The notes under the pieces: model-generated
The model's database searches: none
What the model was told of the DNA's origin: nothing
What the model saw: only the letters and a program-made list of their open reading frames with translations
Translations under genes and position numbers: made by a program
Source: Larkinella insperata
GTDB lineage: Bacteria; Bacteroidota; Bacteroidia; Cytophagales; Spirosomataceae
Reading direction: 5' to 3'
NCBI RefSeq assembly: GCF_026248825.1
Contig: NZ_CP110973.1
Coordinates: 2,995,001-3,059,000 of the forward strand
Length of the DNA: 64,000 nucleotides
Part shown: piece after piece, positions 45,159 to 53,608 of the stretch
How the letters are laid out: the number at the start of each line of letters is the position of its first letter
Position numbering within the stretch: the first letter of the stretch is position 1

Positions 45159-45710
45159 TTGTCAGAAATAGAACTGTTGCAGGCATGTCAGCGTCACGAT
45201 ACGCGGGCTCAAACGGCTTTGTATGATCTTCATAAAAGCCGGATGATGGGACTATGCCGTCGCTACGCCCGCTCGCAGCCGGAAGCCGAAGACATGTTCC
45301 ACGAAGGGTTTATCCGCATCTTTCAACAGATCCATACCGTTGAACAGCCCGCTCGACTGATGCACTGGATGAAACGGGTCATGGTCAATACCGCCATAAA
45401 CTGGTACCACAAGCACCACCACGAACAATCGGAAACCGACTACGAGGAAGCCCGGGAAACCAGTAATACCGACCACACTGACCTGCTGGCCCGCATCAGC
45501 ACCAAAGAACTGCTTCTGCTGGTTCAGGAACTGGCCGATGGCTACCGCATGGTATTCAACCTGTATGTCATCGACGGTTACAGCCACCTCGAAATCGCCC
45601 GGATGATGGGAATTTCGGAAGGAACCTCAAAGTCGCAACTGGCACGGGCCAAAGACGTTTTAAAGCAGAAACTGAAAAAAATGGGCGTTGTCAGCTATGG
45701 CCACTACTGA
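45159..45710 (+). CDS. ECF-type RNA polymerase sigma factor
   Basis: 183-residue sigma-70 family factor. Region 2 is in YDLHKSRMMGLCRRYARSQPEAEDMFHEGFIRIFQQ and region 4 in ELADGYRMVFNLYVIDGYSHLEIARMMGISEGTSKSQLARAKDVL, the helix-turn-helix that reads the -35 box. Start is TTG 45159: no ATG precedes region 2. Its 3' end overlaps the next gene by about 14 bases. It is of the Bacteroidota class whose controlling protein is usually encoded beside it. Confidence 0.92.
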   Translation: MSEIELLQACQRHDTRAQTALYDLHKSRMMGLCRRYARSQPEAEDMFHEGFIRIFQQIHTVEQPARLMHWMKRVMVNTAINWYHKHHHEQSETDYEEARETSNTDHTDLLARISTKELLLLVQELADGYRMVFNLYVIDGYSHLEIARMMGISEGTSKSQLARAKDVLKQKLKKMGVVSYGHY

Positions 45711-46992
45711 CGAGGAATGGGAACGGCTTTTCCGGCAACGGCTCGAAAACCACGAATCGGAGCCGGAAGAGGACGCGCTGGCGCAAATCCTGAGCCATGT
45801 AAAACCGTTGCCAGCCGGAAAACCAGCGGGGCTTTGGAGAAACCGGCTTGGTTCGGGTCTGATGGCGCTGGCACTACTGGGGCTGCTAACCCTGGGGCTC
45901 TGGCATCACTTGCTGCCAACAGTGGCCGACCGCTCGAAACGGTTAACCGTCGTTCCGGCCCAATCCACAAAAAATACGAAATCATCGGAAGACTACTCTA
46001 CTCATCGGATTACGGCTAAAACGCCCCCGGAAACGGGAAAGCGCTCCCGAAGTGAGCGGGCGGAAGCGGTTGGCGGACCGTCTGACAAGCGGGTGATGAT
46101 AAACCGGCGGCTGTTTACTCGGAGCTTGTTGGCGCCGAAAATTATTCCGGATATTCCCGCCGGGGATAACATGGTTTCGGCTCTGTCTTCAACCGCACAC
46201 CCAATTTCAGAACCGGAGTGGACCCAGGAGCCGCCAGACTTCGGACCCGTTGCCGCCCGAACCGCCTGCTCTCCGTGGCCTATGGCGGCCTTGCCAAACG
46301 TTCGAATGTCCTTAACGGCCCACGCACCAACTGTTGAACCCGACGCGCAGAGAATCAAGCCGTCCTTTTTCGCCAGCGTAATGCCGCTTTATACATTCCG
46401 GCAACTGACCCCTTCGCGGCAGGATGAGATTGTTATGGAAAAAATCCGTCCGGCTACTACGCTATCTTCCCGGACGGGTTGGCGGGTGCAGGCCGGAACC
46501 GAATGGGCAATGAGCCGCACATTTGGGATGCGGGTTGGTATCGTCTATCAGCAGTTGCAGCAGCAGTTAACCTACACGGCCCGCGCGTTGCGTTCGGATT
46601 CATCCAGAGTGGAGTGGGTTGACCCGCAAACAATCAAATTGACGCCTTTATACAGATCGCAGGAACGTCAGGTGAAAACCGTCTGGCGGTATGCCGCCAT
46701 CAGCGCGGAAGGCCGGTTGCAACTCAGTCCGGGGCAGATGGGCCTGCGGCAATACCTGGTGGCTGGTGGTAGTCTGGGGTATTTGATCAGCGGTCGCGCC
46801 GGGCAAAATTTTCAGCCCATGTTGCAGGCTTCCTACGGAGTCGAGCGCCGGTTGACCGAACACCTTCACCTACAGGTCGAGCCCGGTATTGTCTACAGTT
46901 TACGTTCAATCCGTGATAATTCGCGGGGTTTCAGCGTCCGCCCTTATAGTTATGGCTTGCTTATCGGACTGCGTTGGCAACCGAGTATATAA
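45697..46992 (+). CDS. Anti-sigma-like / outer-membrane beta-barrel hybrid protein
   Basis: 431 residues from ATG 45697 (TTG 45688 is also possible). An acidic cytoplasmic tail (1-45, EWERLFRQRLENHE) is followed by one helix (51-70, LGSGLMALALLGLLTLGLWH), a low-complexity proline/arginine region and a C-terminal domain (about 225-431) with alternating beta strands (QYLVAGGSLGYLISGR, LHLQVEPGIVYSL) ending in a barrel-like aromatic strand (LLIGLRWQPSI). The N-terminus suits sigma binding, the C-terminus a barrel. Both in one chain overlapping a sigma gene is unusual. Function inferred from context only. Confidence 0.65.
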   Translation: MATTDEEWERLFRQRLENHESEPEEDALAQILSHVKPLPAGKPAGLWRNRLGSGLMALALLGLLTLGLWHHLLPTVADRSKRLTVVPAQSTKNTKSSEDYSTHRITAKTPPETGKRSRSERAEAVGGPSDKRVMINRRLFTRSLLAPKIIPDIPAGDNMVSALSSTAHPISEPEWTQEPPDFGPVAARTACSPWPMAALPNVRMSLTAHAPTVEPDAQRIKPSFFASVMPLYTFRQLTPSRQDEIVMEKIRPATTLSSRTGWRVQAGTEWAMSRTFGMRVGIVYQQLQQQLTYTARALRSDSSRVEWVDPQTIKLTPLYRSQERQVKTVWRYAAISAEGRLQLSPGQMGLRQYLVAGGSLGYLISGRAGQNFQPMLQASYGVERRLTEHLHLQVEPGIVYSLRSIRDNSRGFSVRPYSYGLLIGLRWQPSI

Positions 46993-47060
46993 TTTTTTTT
47001 ACTCGATTTATTTAAAAAATATAAATTTTCTTAAACAACTTCGGGAAGCGGTGAGTTATT

Positions 47061-47086
47061 GTTGTAATTGGTTCGATTATTACAAC
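47061..47086 (+). promoter_or_regulatory. 5' leader hairpin before the T/N/Q-rich protein gene
   Basis: GTTGTAAT (47061-47068) pairs with ATTACAAC (47079-47086), 21 bases before the ATG at 47108. Possibly a leader structure or dyad operator; function unknown. Confidence 0.35.
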
Positions 47087-47107
47087 CATCAAAAAACAAA
47101 CTCAACG

Positions 47108-47662
47108 ATGAAAAAGATAGTGATGATGGGGGCTCTGTTAGTGGCGGTTGCCCTCAACGCAAAAGCACAGACTACTACCTCAGGTACTACGTCTAACATG
47201 GGAACCGGTACGACGGTGAACCCGCAAACACAGACTACAACCATCCCGCAGTCGACTCAGTCACCGACGGGAAACACCAATAGCACCACGTACCCGCAAG
47301 GGCAAACACCCCTGGGAACAGTAAACCCAACCGGATCGACGGCCAATCCGCAGTCGCAGTATCCGCAAAGCACGAGCCCACAAACGACTCAGTCGCCGAC
47401 GACGGGAACGACCAACATGCCGCAGACGCAGGATCAGCAAGGACAGATGAACCGTGAACGTCGCGCAACGGACGCAACTTCGAACCAGGTTGATTCAGGT
47501 CAGGGAACCACGAATAGCAATTCAACCCTGAATAACTCAACAAATTCGAGCGTGAATCCGAACAATTCGAACATGAATCAGAACGACCGGAAAAACCGCC
47601 GGAACAGGAATCGGAGTAACTCGAACTCGACCATGCAGCGTGATACGCTAAAAAATAACTAA
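47108..47662 (+). CDS. Exported low-complexity T/N/Q/S-rich protein
   Basis: 184 residues with a signal peptide (MKKIVMMGALLVAVALNAKAQ), chosen because upstream in-frame residues overlap the preceding gene and are not secretory. The mature part is almost wholly Thr, Asn, Gln, Ser, Pro and Gly with a basic segment near the end (DRKNRRNRNRSN), so it is probably unstructured in the envelope. Its tail MQRDTLKNN resembles the tail of the next small protein. No domain is recognised. Confidence 0.7.
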   Translation: MKKIVMMGALLVAVALNAKAQTTTSGTTSNMGTGTTVNPQTQTTTIPQSTQSPTGNTNSTTYPQGQTPLGTVNPTGSTANPQSQYPQSTSPQTTQSPTTGTTNMPQTQDQQGQMNRERRATDATSNQVDSGQGTTNSNSTLNNSTNSSVNPNNSNMNQNDRKNRRNRNRSNSNSTMQRDTLKNN

Positions 47663-47688
47663 GTAGAGAATCAGTTAGGTAATCCAGG

Positions 47689-47723
47689 AAAAGCAGATAT
47701 CAGATAGGTATCTGCTTTTTTTT
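47689..47723 (+). terminator. Rho-independent terminator
   Basis: Stem AAAAGCAGATA (47689-47699) with TATCTGCTTTT (47709-47719) and an eight-T tract. It ends the low-complexity gene's transcript. Confidence 0.9.
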
Positions 47724-47735
47724 CTCGCTATACTC

Positions 47736-48011
47736 ATGAAAAAGCTACTCATTGCCAGCCTGATCGGTGTTTCGGCCTACAGCGTTGCCGGAGTAATTTC
47801 CGATCGTCAGTTAGATGCAAAGCCATCAGCAGCTACCGTTGCGCAGGATACCACCCGAAAACAGAAGCCGGGTAAAGAAACCATGCAGGACCGGATGCGT
47901 CAGGGCCAGATCGACGACCGACGGCCTACGGGTAATCCGGATCCGAGCCAGATGCGCACCGATTCACTGCGCAGAGGGGGCGCTATGAAGGTAGATACCG
48001 TCCGGCGGTGA
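47736..48011 (+). CDS. Small exported hypothetical protein
   Basis: 91 residues with a hydrophobic N-terminus (MKKLLIASLIGVSAYSVAGV) and a charged, arginine-rich remainder (RQKPGKETMQDRMRQGQIDDRR). The C-terminus (MKVDTVRR) resembles the end of the preceding low-complexity protein (MQRDTLKNN). No catalytic motif. Its gene follows a terminator, so it has its own transcript or none is clear. Confidence 0.55.
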   Translation: MKKLLIASLIGVSAYSVAGVISDRQLDAKPSAATVAQDTTRKQKPGKETMQDRMRQGQIDDRRPTGNPDPSQMRTDSLRRGGAMKVDTVRR

Positions 48012-48104
48012 TTTTATCCATGTACGGTTTATCATCCAGAAAGTAAAAGGAGGCAAGCTGCGTCTTTGTAGAATACCGGTTCTTTACGGACGGTATCAGA
48101 CGCA

Positions 48105-49403
48105 ATGCAGAATCAGCTTTTCAAGTCATTTTTTCTCACGGGACTGCTCTTCTATACGGCGGTAGCGCCCGGACAAACGCCCGACGGTTTCAACTACGAA
48201 GAAGATAAGGTTCCTGCTTACACGCTGCCCGATCCACTGACGACCTTGGCGGGAAAGCGCGTGACAACGGCCCGGCAGTGGGAAAACGAACGGCGGCCGG
48301 AGTTGCTGCGGCAGTTTGCCAGTGAAGTGTACGGCAAAACCCCCACCCGACGACTGGCAACCCGCTACGTGGTGAAGTCAGTGGATTCGTCGGCCCTGGG
48401 TGGAACTGCTATCCGTAAGCAAATCTCCATCGTCTGGACGGAGTTTCCGAATTTGCCTTCGCTGGATCTTCTGCTATACATACCCAGAAATACCTCTGGA
48501 CGACCGCCGGTTTTTGTGGGGCTCAACTACATGGGCAACCACAGCGTCAGTTCTGAACCCGGCATTACCCTGGCCAATAGCTGGCTGCCCAATCGGAAGG
48601 ATGACAAAGTGGTCAACAACCGCGCAACGGAAGCCGCCCGGGGTATTCAGCAATCGCGCTGGCCACTCGACCTGATCATATCCAAGGGCTACAGCGTGGT
48701 GACGGCCCATTACGGCGATCTGGAACCCGACCATGCGGAAGGCTGGAAAAACGGGATTCGTTCCGTGCTGGATCCGCCAACGGATGCACGGACTGATCGC
48801 TGGCAGGCCATCGGTGTCTGGGCGTGGGGAATGAGCCGAATGCTGGATTACCTGGAAACGGACCCGTCCGTCGACGCCCGACGCGCCATTGCCATCGGAC
48901 ATTCCCGGCAGGGAAAAGCCGCGTTGTGGGCCGGGGCGCAGGATCAACGGTTTGCCGCTGTTATTTCCAACGATTCGGGGGAGGGGGGAGCCGCTCCGTC
49001 ACGTCGAATCTTTGGAGAAACCATCGAGCGTCTCAATACTACATTCCCGTACTGGTTTTGCCCCAAATACCGCTCTTACAACAACCGCCCCAATGCGTTG
49101 CCCATCGACCAGCACGAGTTGCTGGCCCTGATTGCTCCGCGCCCGCTTTACGTCGCCAGCGCGCAGGAAGACCGCTGGGCTGATCCCAAAGGGGAGTTTC
49201 TCAGCGCGCGGCAAACCGATCCGGTGTACCAATTATACGGCAAGAAAGGAATCGGCACCGATAGCTGGCCGGCTATTCATCAGCCCGTCGGCGAAACCGT
49301 CGGATACCACATCCGCGCGGGGGAGCACGACGTCAAACGCTACGACTGGGAGCAGTTTATCGAGTGGGCCGACAAGCACGTTAAACGATCCAACGGGAAG
49401 TAG
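48105..49403 (+). CDS. CE15-like glucuronoyl esterase / acetylxylan esterase-type hydrolase
   Basis: 432-residue secreted alpha/beta hydrolase (signal about 1-24). The nucleophile motif is GHSRQGKAALWAG, close to the GCSRxGKGA of carbohydrate esterase family 15, and a catalytic His appears in GEHDVKRYDW. A segment NDSGEGGAAPSRRIFGE follows the nucleophile as in CE15. Such enzymes cut the ester between glucuronoxylan and lignin, so a plant-polymer role is plausible. No other xylan genes are in view. Confidence 0.85.
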   Translation: MQNQLFKSFFLTGLLFYTAVAPGQTPDGFNYEEDKVPAYTLPDPLTTLAGKRVTTARQWENERRPELLRQFASEVYGKTPTRRLATRYVVKSVDSSALGGTAIRKQISIVWTEFPNLPSLDLLLYIPRNTSGRPPVFVGLNYMGNHSVSSEPGITLANSWLPNRKDDKVVNNRATEAARGIQQSRWPLDLIISKGYSVVTAHYGDLEPDHAEGWKNGIRSVLDPPTDARTDRWQAIGVWAWGMSRMLDYLETDPSVDARRAIAIGHSRQGKAALWAGAQDQRFAAVISNDSGEGGAAPSRRIFGETIERLNTTFPYWFCPKYRSYNNRPNALPIDQHELLALIAPRPLYVASAQEDRWADPKGEFLSARQTDPVYQLYGKKGIGTDSWPAIHQPVGETVGYHIRAGEHDVKRYDWEQFIEWADKHVKRSNGK

Positions 49404-49455
49404 CCGTGAGACAAAAGAACGCCGTTTGGGTCGCGCCACTCTCTTGTCTCACGGC
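49403..49455. terminator. Bidirectional hairpin terminator
   Basis: Stem GCCGTGAGACAA (49403-49414) with TTGTCTCACGGC (49444-49455), 12-bp perfect, with further pairing inside. It lies between the converging esterase and Old Yellow Enzyme genes. Confidence 0.8.
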
Positions 49456-49464
49456 CTTGGTCTC

Positions 49465-50556
49465 TTATACGGTTGCTTCAACCAGCGTCGGGTAGTCGGC
49501 AAAGCCTTTTTCACCACCAGCGTAAAGCGTTGCGGGATCAAATTGGGCTAACTCCGCGCCCGTGCTCAGGCGTTCGACCAGGTCGGGGTTGGCAACAAAG
49601 GGAGCGCCAAAGGCAATCAGATCGGCCAGACCACTTTGCAGGTCTTCTTCCGCCCGTTCTGCGGTATACTTGTTGTTCAGAATCAACGTCTGGCTGAATT
49701 TTTCCCGAACTGTTTTAATGACCGGGCGGGTCGTTTCGGCGCCATTGGGAGCCGCCGTATCCACCAAATGGATGTAAGCAATGCCGAGGTCGTTCAGCTT
49801 CTCGGCCAGATACGCGTACGTCTCGGGAATTTCCGGGTAAATCGCCATGTCGTTGAAGACGTTATAGGGCGAAAACCGAACGCCGATGCGCTCTTTTCCA
49901 ATCGCCTGGACCGCCTGCTCCGCAATTTCCAGCAAAAACCGAGACCGGTTTTCGATGCTGCCGCCGTATTCGTCCGTCCGGTGGTTGGTGTGGGGACTGA
50001 GGAATTGCTCGAGCAGATAGCCGTTGGCGCTGTGCAGCTCAATTCCGTCGAAACCGGCTTCTACGGCATTTTTGGCGGCTTGCACAAATTCCTGAATCGC
50101 CTGTTTCACGTCGGCCGTGTTCATCTCACGGGGAGCCGCATTCTCTTTCAAACCCTCCTGGTCGGTCCACATGGGGCCTTGGGCGGTTATGGCTGAGGGA
50201 GCAACTACTTCCGCACCGGCGGGCAAATTCAGCGGGTGGCCAATACGACCGGTATGCATCACCTGCACAAAAACATGGCCGCCTTTCTCATGAATGGCCT
50301 GCGTTACGGTTTTCCAGCCTGCTATTTGTTCGGCACTGAAAATCCCCGGAATCCGGGCGTATCCCAGACCGTTCGGCGAGGGAGCAACGCCCTCGGTGAT
50401 GATCAGGCCCGCCGTTGCCCGCTGGCCGTAATAGGTAGCAATCAGATCGTTAGGAAGGTTGTTGTAGGCCCGGCTGCGGGTCATCGGAGCCATGGCAATG
50501 CGGTTGGTAAGTGTTAGCGAGCCGAGTTGGGCTGGTGAAAAAAGTAGATTACTCAT
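49465..50556 (-). CDS. Old Yellow Enzyme family alkene reductase
   Basis: 363-residue FMN-dependent NAD(P)H oxidoreductase. Features: LTLTNRIAMAPMTRSRA at the start, GLIITEGVAPSPNGLGY, and FDGIELHSANGYLLEQFLSPHTNHRTDEYGGSIENRSRF, which carries the substrate-binding His/Asn and FMN-contact residues. Length fits the NemA/OYE class, which reduces electrophilic alkenes and quinones. An ArsR-family regulator lies 74 bases upstream on the same strand and may control it. Confidence 0.93.
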   Translation of the reverse strand: MSNLLFSPAQLGSLTLTNRIAMAPMTRSRAYNNLPNDLIATYYGQRATAGLIITEGVAPSPNGLGYARIPGIFSAEQIAGWKTVTQAIHEKGGHVFVQVMHTGRIGHPLNLPAGAEVVAPSAITAQGPMWTDQEGLKENAAPREMNTADVKQAIQEFVQAAKNAVEAGFDGIELHSANGYLLEQFLSPHTNHRTDEYGGSIENRSRFLLEIAEQAVQAIGKERIGVRFSPYNVFNDMAIYPEIPETYAYLAEKLNDLGIAYIHLVDTAAPNGAETTRPVIKTVREKFSQTLILNNKYTAERAEEDLQSGLADLIAFGAPFVANPDLVERLSTGAELAQFDPATLYAGGEKGFADYPTLVEATV

Positions 50557-50595
50557 TGTTGTCTTAGTCTTCGTTTGGCGGGATAACGCATCTAT

Positions 50596-50615
50596 ACATT
50601 TAAAAGTTTGGATGT
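50596..50615. promoter_or_regulatory. Weak dyad near the ArsR/alkene reductase junction
   Basis: Imperfect inverted repeat with ACAT and ATGT ends (14 of 20 positions symmetric). It sits upstream of the alkene reductase start and could be the regulator's site. Confidence 0.25.
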
Positions 50616-50630
50616 TTTCGAATAAAATTT

Positions 50631-50900
50631 TTACGTCAGCTTGTTCAGGAAGCCCGACAGGTCTTTTAATCCGTCTTTATTTAAACTCAAGTTCTGATTC
50701 CGTCCTTCTTTGTGGGCATTTACCAAGCCGCTGTCGATCAGGGTTTTGACATGGTGCGAAACGCACGGCTGCGACAGTCCGGTCATTTGCTGAATATCCG
50801 AATTGTTCAAGCTGCCTTTTTCGGAAAGTGCCACTAAAATTTGCAGCCGGTAGCGGTCGGCAATGGCGCTGGAGGCTTTCTCAATAAATTTGCAATCCAT
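50631..50900 (-). CDS. ArsR family winged-helix regulator
   Basis: 89 residues from ATG 50900 (a GTG at 50915 is also in frame). The winged helix is plain: SSAIADRYRLQILVALSEKGSLNNSDIQQMTGLSQPCVSHHVKTLIDSGLV, where SQPCVSHHVKTL is the recognition helix. No metal-binding ELCVCDL motif is seen, so it probably does not sense As/Cd/Zn. It likely regulates the downstream alkene reductase. Confidence 0.88.
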   Translation of the reverse strand: MDCKFIEKASSAIADRYRLQILVALSEKGSLNNSDIQQMTGLSQPCVSHHVKTLIDSGLVNAHKEGRNQNLSLNKDGLKDLSGFLNKLT

Positions 50901-51089
50901 CAGTTTAGGGGACACAAGTCCGTTTAAAACAAGAACACGGTTGCGGTACTTGTTAATAGTACAACCCGCCGGGCGGGTCCGTTCACGATGTTGTAAAAAT
51001 GGGTAACTTTCTTCAAATAGTCCAGTGAATTTACGATAAGTGATTAAGAGTTAGCCACATTCCCCTACCACGGCATCTGTTTTTATTCG

Positions 51090-51125
51090 CGGTGTGGCCA
51101 GCCATGACTCTGCCCGGCCACACCG
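51090..51125. terminator. GC-rich hairpin
   Basis: 10-bp perfect stem CGGTGTGGCC (51090-51099) with GGCCACACCG (51116-51125), loop of 16 bases. No long T-run on either strand. Confidence 0.55.
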
Positions 51126-51205
51126 AACGGTTTCCTGATCATTCATTCGGGCAAAAGGCAACGGCTGCGTTTAGCCGGCACGCTATGCAAACTGTCCAAC
51201 ATAAA

Positions 51206-51236
51206 ATCGGTTGAAAGCCACTGGCTTCCAACCGAT
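51206..51236 (-). terminator. Terminator of the surface-repeat gene
   Basis: Arms of 15 bases (51206-51220 and 51222-51236), 14 of 15 complementary, followed by TTTAT on the minus strand, 47 bases past the stop of the gene at 51283. Confidence 0.65.
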
Positions 51237-51282
51237 CTGGTAAAACCCTACTGGTGGGTCTGGTTTGCTACAACAGTCCGTG

Positions 51283-52416
51283 TTAAAATTGAATCCCGAC
51301 GTTCAGACCCGGCCACATCCGTACCCGCACCTGCTCATCGTCCCACCGGCGGGCAAACGTCTGGTCGTAAACAGACCACTTCACCCATTCGGTGCCGACG
51401 CTTTCACCGGTTTCAAACCCCGTCACCTGTACGTTGAAAGTCGGTGTGACGGTGAGGGCCAGGCGGTTGTGCAGCGGGAAAATAAAGCTGACCCGCGCCT
51501 GATTGAGCATATTCAGTTCGTCCCAGTAATTGCCCTCCTCCAGTATCTGGTAGGAGATGGCTTCGATGCTGATCTGGTTGCGTTTACCCATGAACTGGTT
51601 GGTTCCGATACCGTAGCCGTAGCCCCAGCGGAGGTGGTTCCACCGGCCGTTGTTGCCGGTGGGCCAGGCGGCTCCGACCGTAAAAATGTTGTAAAATTTG
51701 CGGTTGCCGCCCATTTTGTAGCCAAGGTTGGCGTGCAGCGCGTCGCCCGCCCAGACCTCGAAGCGGTGGTAGCCGTTTTTAGACAGGCTAAGCAGACCTA
51801 TCTGCGCACCTTCGACGGTTTCGGCGATGTTGATCAGGCCAATCTGCGTACCGTTCACCCGCTTGGCAACGTTGGCAATCCCGGCGATCTGAACCCCTTC
51901 AACGGTTTCCGCGATGTTGGTAATCCCCGCAATCTGAGCACCTTTCACGTTGTCTCCGGCGATGTTGGCAATCCCGCCAAACTGAGCTCCTTTCATATTT
52001 TTACCGACAATGTTGGCAATCCCGGCAAACTGCACCCCGTAAAGCGGGCCACCGACCACGTTGGTAATGCCGGCAAACTGAGCTCCGTCGACTTCATTCC
52101 GAACCCCGTTGAGAATACCCGAAAACTGCGCGCCTTTCGCGTAGTCTTTTTCCAGGCTAAACAGGCTGCTGAATTCAACCCCGTCGAGCGCGGCTGCAAA
52201 CCCGCCCAAGAGGTTGAGCGAAAGACGGTTGCTGACAATGGCGTTTTCCATGCCGTTGGTGCTGAGGGGCGGCACAAAGCCGATCTGAATGGGGCGGATG
52301 GGGTAGCGGTTTTGCCGCGCTTCGTTTAACTGGCTGCGCTGATCGTCGGCGTCCTGCGAAAAAGACGGGACCGTGGTGCAAAAGAGGGAGATAGCAAGTA
52401 AGAATAGCTTTTTCAT
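51283..52416 (-). CDS. Surface protein with GAQFAGI(T/A)N repeats
   Basis: 377-residue exported protein (MKKLFLLAISLFCTTVPSFSQ signal). From about residue 85 to 205 it has nine or ten tandem repeats of 17-20 residues with core GAQ(F/I)(A/G)GI(T/A)N(I/V), for example GAQFAGITNVV, GVQFAGIANIV, GAQFGGIANIA and GTQIGLINIA. The C-terminus is beta-strand rich with a closing aromatic strand, compatible with a barrel. It resembles LA_2272-type surface repeat proteins, which I name by memory. Function unknown. Confidence 0.75.
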   Translation of the reverse strand: MKKLFLLAISLFCTTVPSFSQDADDQRSQLNEARQNRYPIRPIQIGFVPPLSTNGMENAIVSNRLSLNLLGGFAAALDGVEFSSLFSLEKDYAKGAQFSGILNGVRNEVDGAQFAGITNVVGGPLYGVQFAGIANIVGKNMKGAQFGGIANIAGDNVKGAQIAGITNIAETVEGVQIAGIANVAKRVNGTQIGLINIAETVEGAQIGLLSLSKNGYHRFEVWAGDALHANLGYKMGGNRKFYNIFTVGAAWPTGNNGRWNHLRWGYGYGIGTNQFMGKRNQISIEAISYQILEEGNYWDELNMLNQARVSFIFPLHNRLALTVTPTFNVQVTGFETGESVGTEWVKWSVYDQTFARRWDDEQVRVRMWPGLNVGIQF

Positions 52417-52596
52417 GGCCGTATTCGCTGTTTACTGATGGACGGTTATATGGTTTATTGTGAATGACCGAAGGGAGTTGTTCCCCGCAACTGATCGTAT
52501 GACCACCGTACTACGGCTTACCCCCATCCGCTCCGAAAAAAAATAGTTACCCGAAGCCGTCGGCTGGTTATTTTTGTGGAAAACCGCTCCTCTGCC

Positions 52597-53547
52597 ATGA
52601 ACCGCATCGACCGACTGACCGCCATCCTGATTCATCTGCAAACCAAGCGCGTGGTGAAGGCGCAGGAACTGGCCAAACGGTTCGGAACCAGCCTGCGGAC
52701 CATCTACCGCGATATCCGGTCGCTGGAAGAAGCGGGTGTTCCGATCGGGGCCGAAGCCGGAATCGGCTATTTTCTGGAGGACTACCACCTGCCACCGGTA
52801 ATGCTGACCCGCGAAGAAGCCACGGCTTTGTTGTTTGGGGCCAAGGTGATTGAAAAGTTTGCGGACGAGTCCATCCGGACCGAATTTGACTCGGCGCTGT
52901 ACAAGATCAAGTCGGTGCTGAAACGGACCGATCAGGAACACCTGGAAGATCTGGAGCCGCGGGTCCACGTCGAAAAACGCCCCAGCACTCCGCCGTTTTC
53001 AGACATGCTGCTGGCCGATATTCAGCGGGCGATCGGGATGCGGCAGGTGCTGCAACTGGATTACCGGTCGGCTTACAAAGAAGAAACGACACTGCGGCTG
53101 GTGGAGCCGGTGGGCCTGTATCATTACGGCTCGGGCTGGCACCTGATTGCCTTTTGCCGGCTTCGGCAGGATTACCGGGATTTTCGCGTGGACCGCATCC
53201 GGAAGCTGGACCATACCGGGCACACCTATTCCAGCCAGAATCTGCTGACCCTGCCCGCTTACCTGGAGCAAATTCAGCAGAAGCAGAACCTGGAAGAGGT
53301 AATCATTTTCTTCGACCAGTACGCGGTTCGGCACGTTCAGGAAATGAAATACACGTTCGGCTACGTGTCGGAGGAAAAAGTGGAAGGCGGAGTTCGGATG
53401 AAGTTCATGACGCAGTACGTGAAAGGCATCGGGCACTGGCTGCTGATGTTTGGAAACCAGGTGCAGGTCGAAAGTCCGGAGTCACTTAAAGAAACCATGA
53501 GAGCCCTGGCCCAGGAGGTTCAGGAGCATTATCTTCAGCCCTACTGA
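52597..53547 (+). CDS. YafY/WYL-domain transcriptional regulator
   Basis: 316-residue regulator from ATG 52597 (MNRIDRLTAIL), preferred over 52576 because the helix-turn-helix begins here. The N-terminal HTH is TKRVVKAQELAKRFGTSLRTIYRDIRSLEEAGVPI, and the WYL domain is GLYHYGSGWHLIAFCRLRQDYRDFRVDRI. WYL proteins sense small ligands or nucleic acids. The two small genes downstream (GyrI-like and VOC) are likely co-transcribed and are plausible targets. Confidence 0.92.
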   Translation: MNRIDRLTAILIHLQTKRVVKAQELAKRFGTSLRTIYRDIRSLEEAGVPIGAEAGIGYFLEDYHLPPVMLTREEATALLFGAKVIEKFADESIRTEFDSALYKIKSVLKRTDQEHLEDLEPRVHVEKRPSTPPFSDMLLADIQRAIGMRQVLQLDYRSAYKEETTLRLVEPVGLYHYGSGWHLIAFCRLRQDYRDFRVDRIRKLDHTGHTYSSQNLLTLPAYLEQIQQKQNLEEVIIFFDQYAVRHVQEMKYTFGYVSEEKVEGGVRMKFMTQYVKGIGHWLLMFGNQVQVESPESLKETMRALAQEVQEHYLQPY

Positions 53548-53608
53548 CAAACCGTTGTCACAACCGGGCGTTTACTTTGGGCGATTGTTGACCGAAACCA
53601 CATTCGCT

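Larger units (their letters stand above)
50901..51282. other. 382-base spacer with two strong hairpins
   Basis: No gene seen. It contains a hairpin at 51090-51125 (CGGTGTGGCC with GGCCACACCG) and another at 51206-51236. The second is followed on the minus strand by TTTAT, so it fits as terminator for the repeat-protein gene at 51283. Confidence 0.6.

Noticed and set aside
46889..47107. Upstream extension of the low-complexity protein
   Set aside because: It overlaps the barrel-like gene and AT-rich spacer; the signal peptide begins at ATG 47108.
51090..51125. GC hairpin considered as a regulatory RNA
   Set aside because: A single simple stem without conserved flanking structure; more likely a transcript end.
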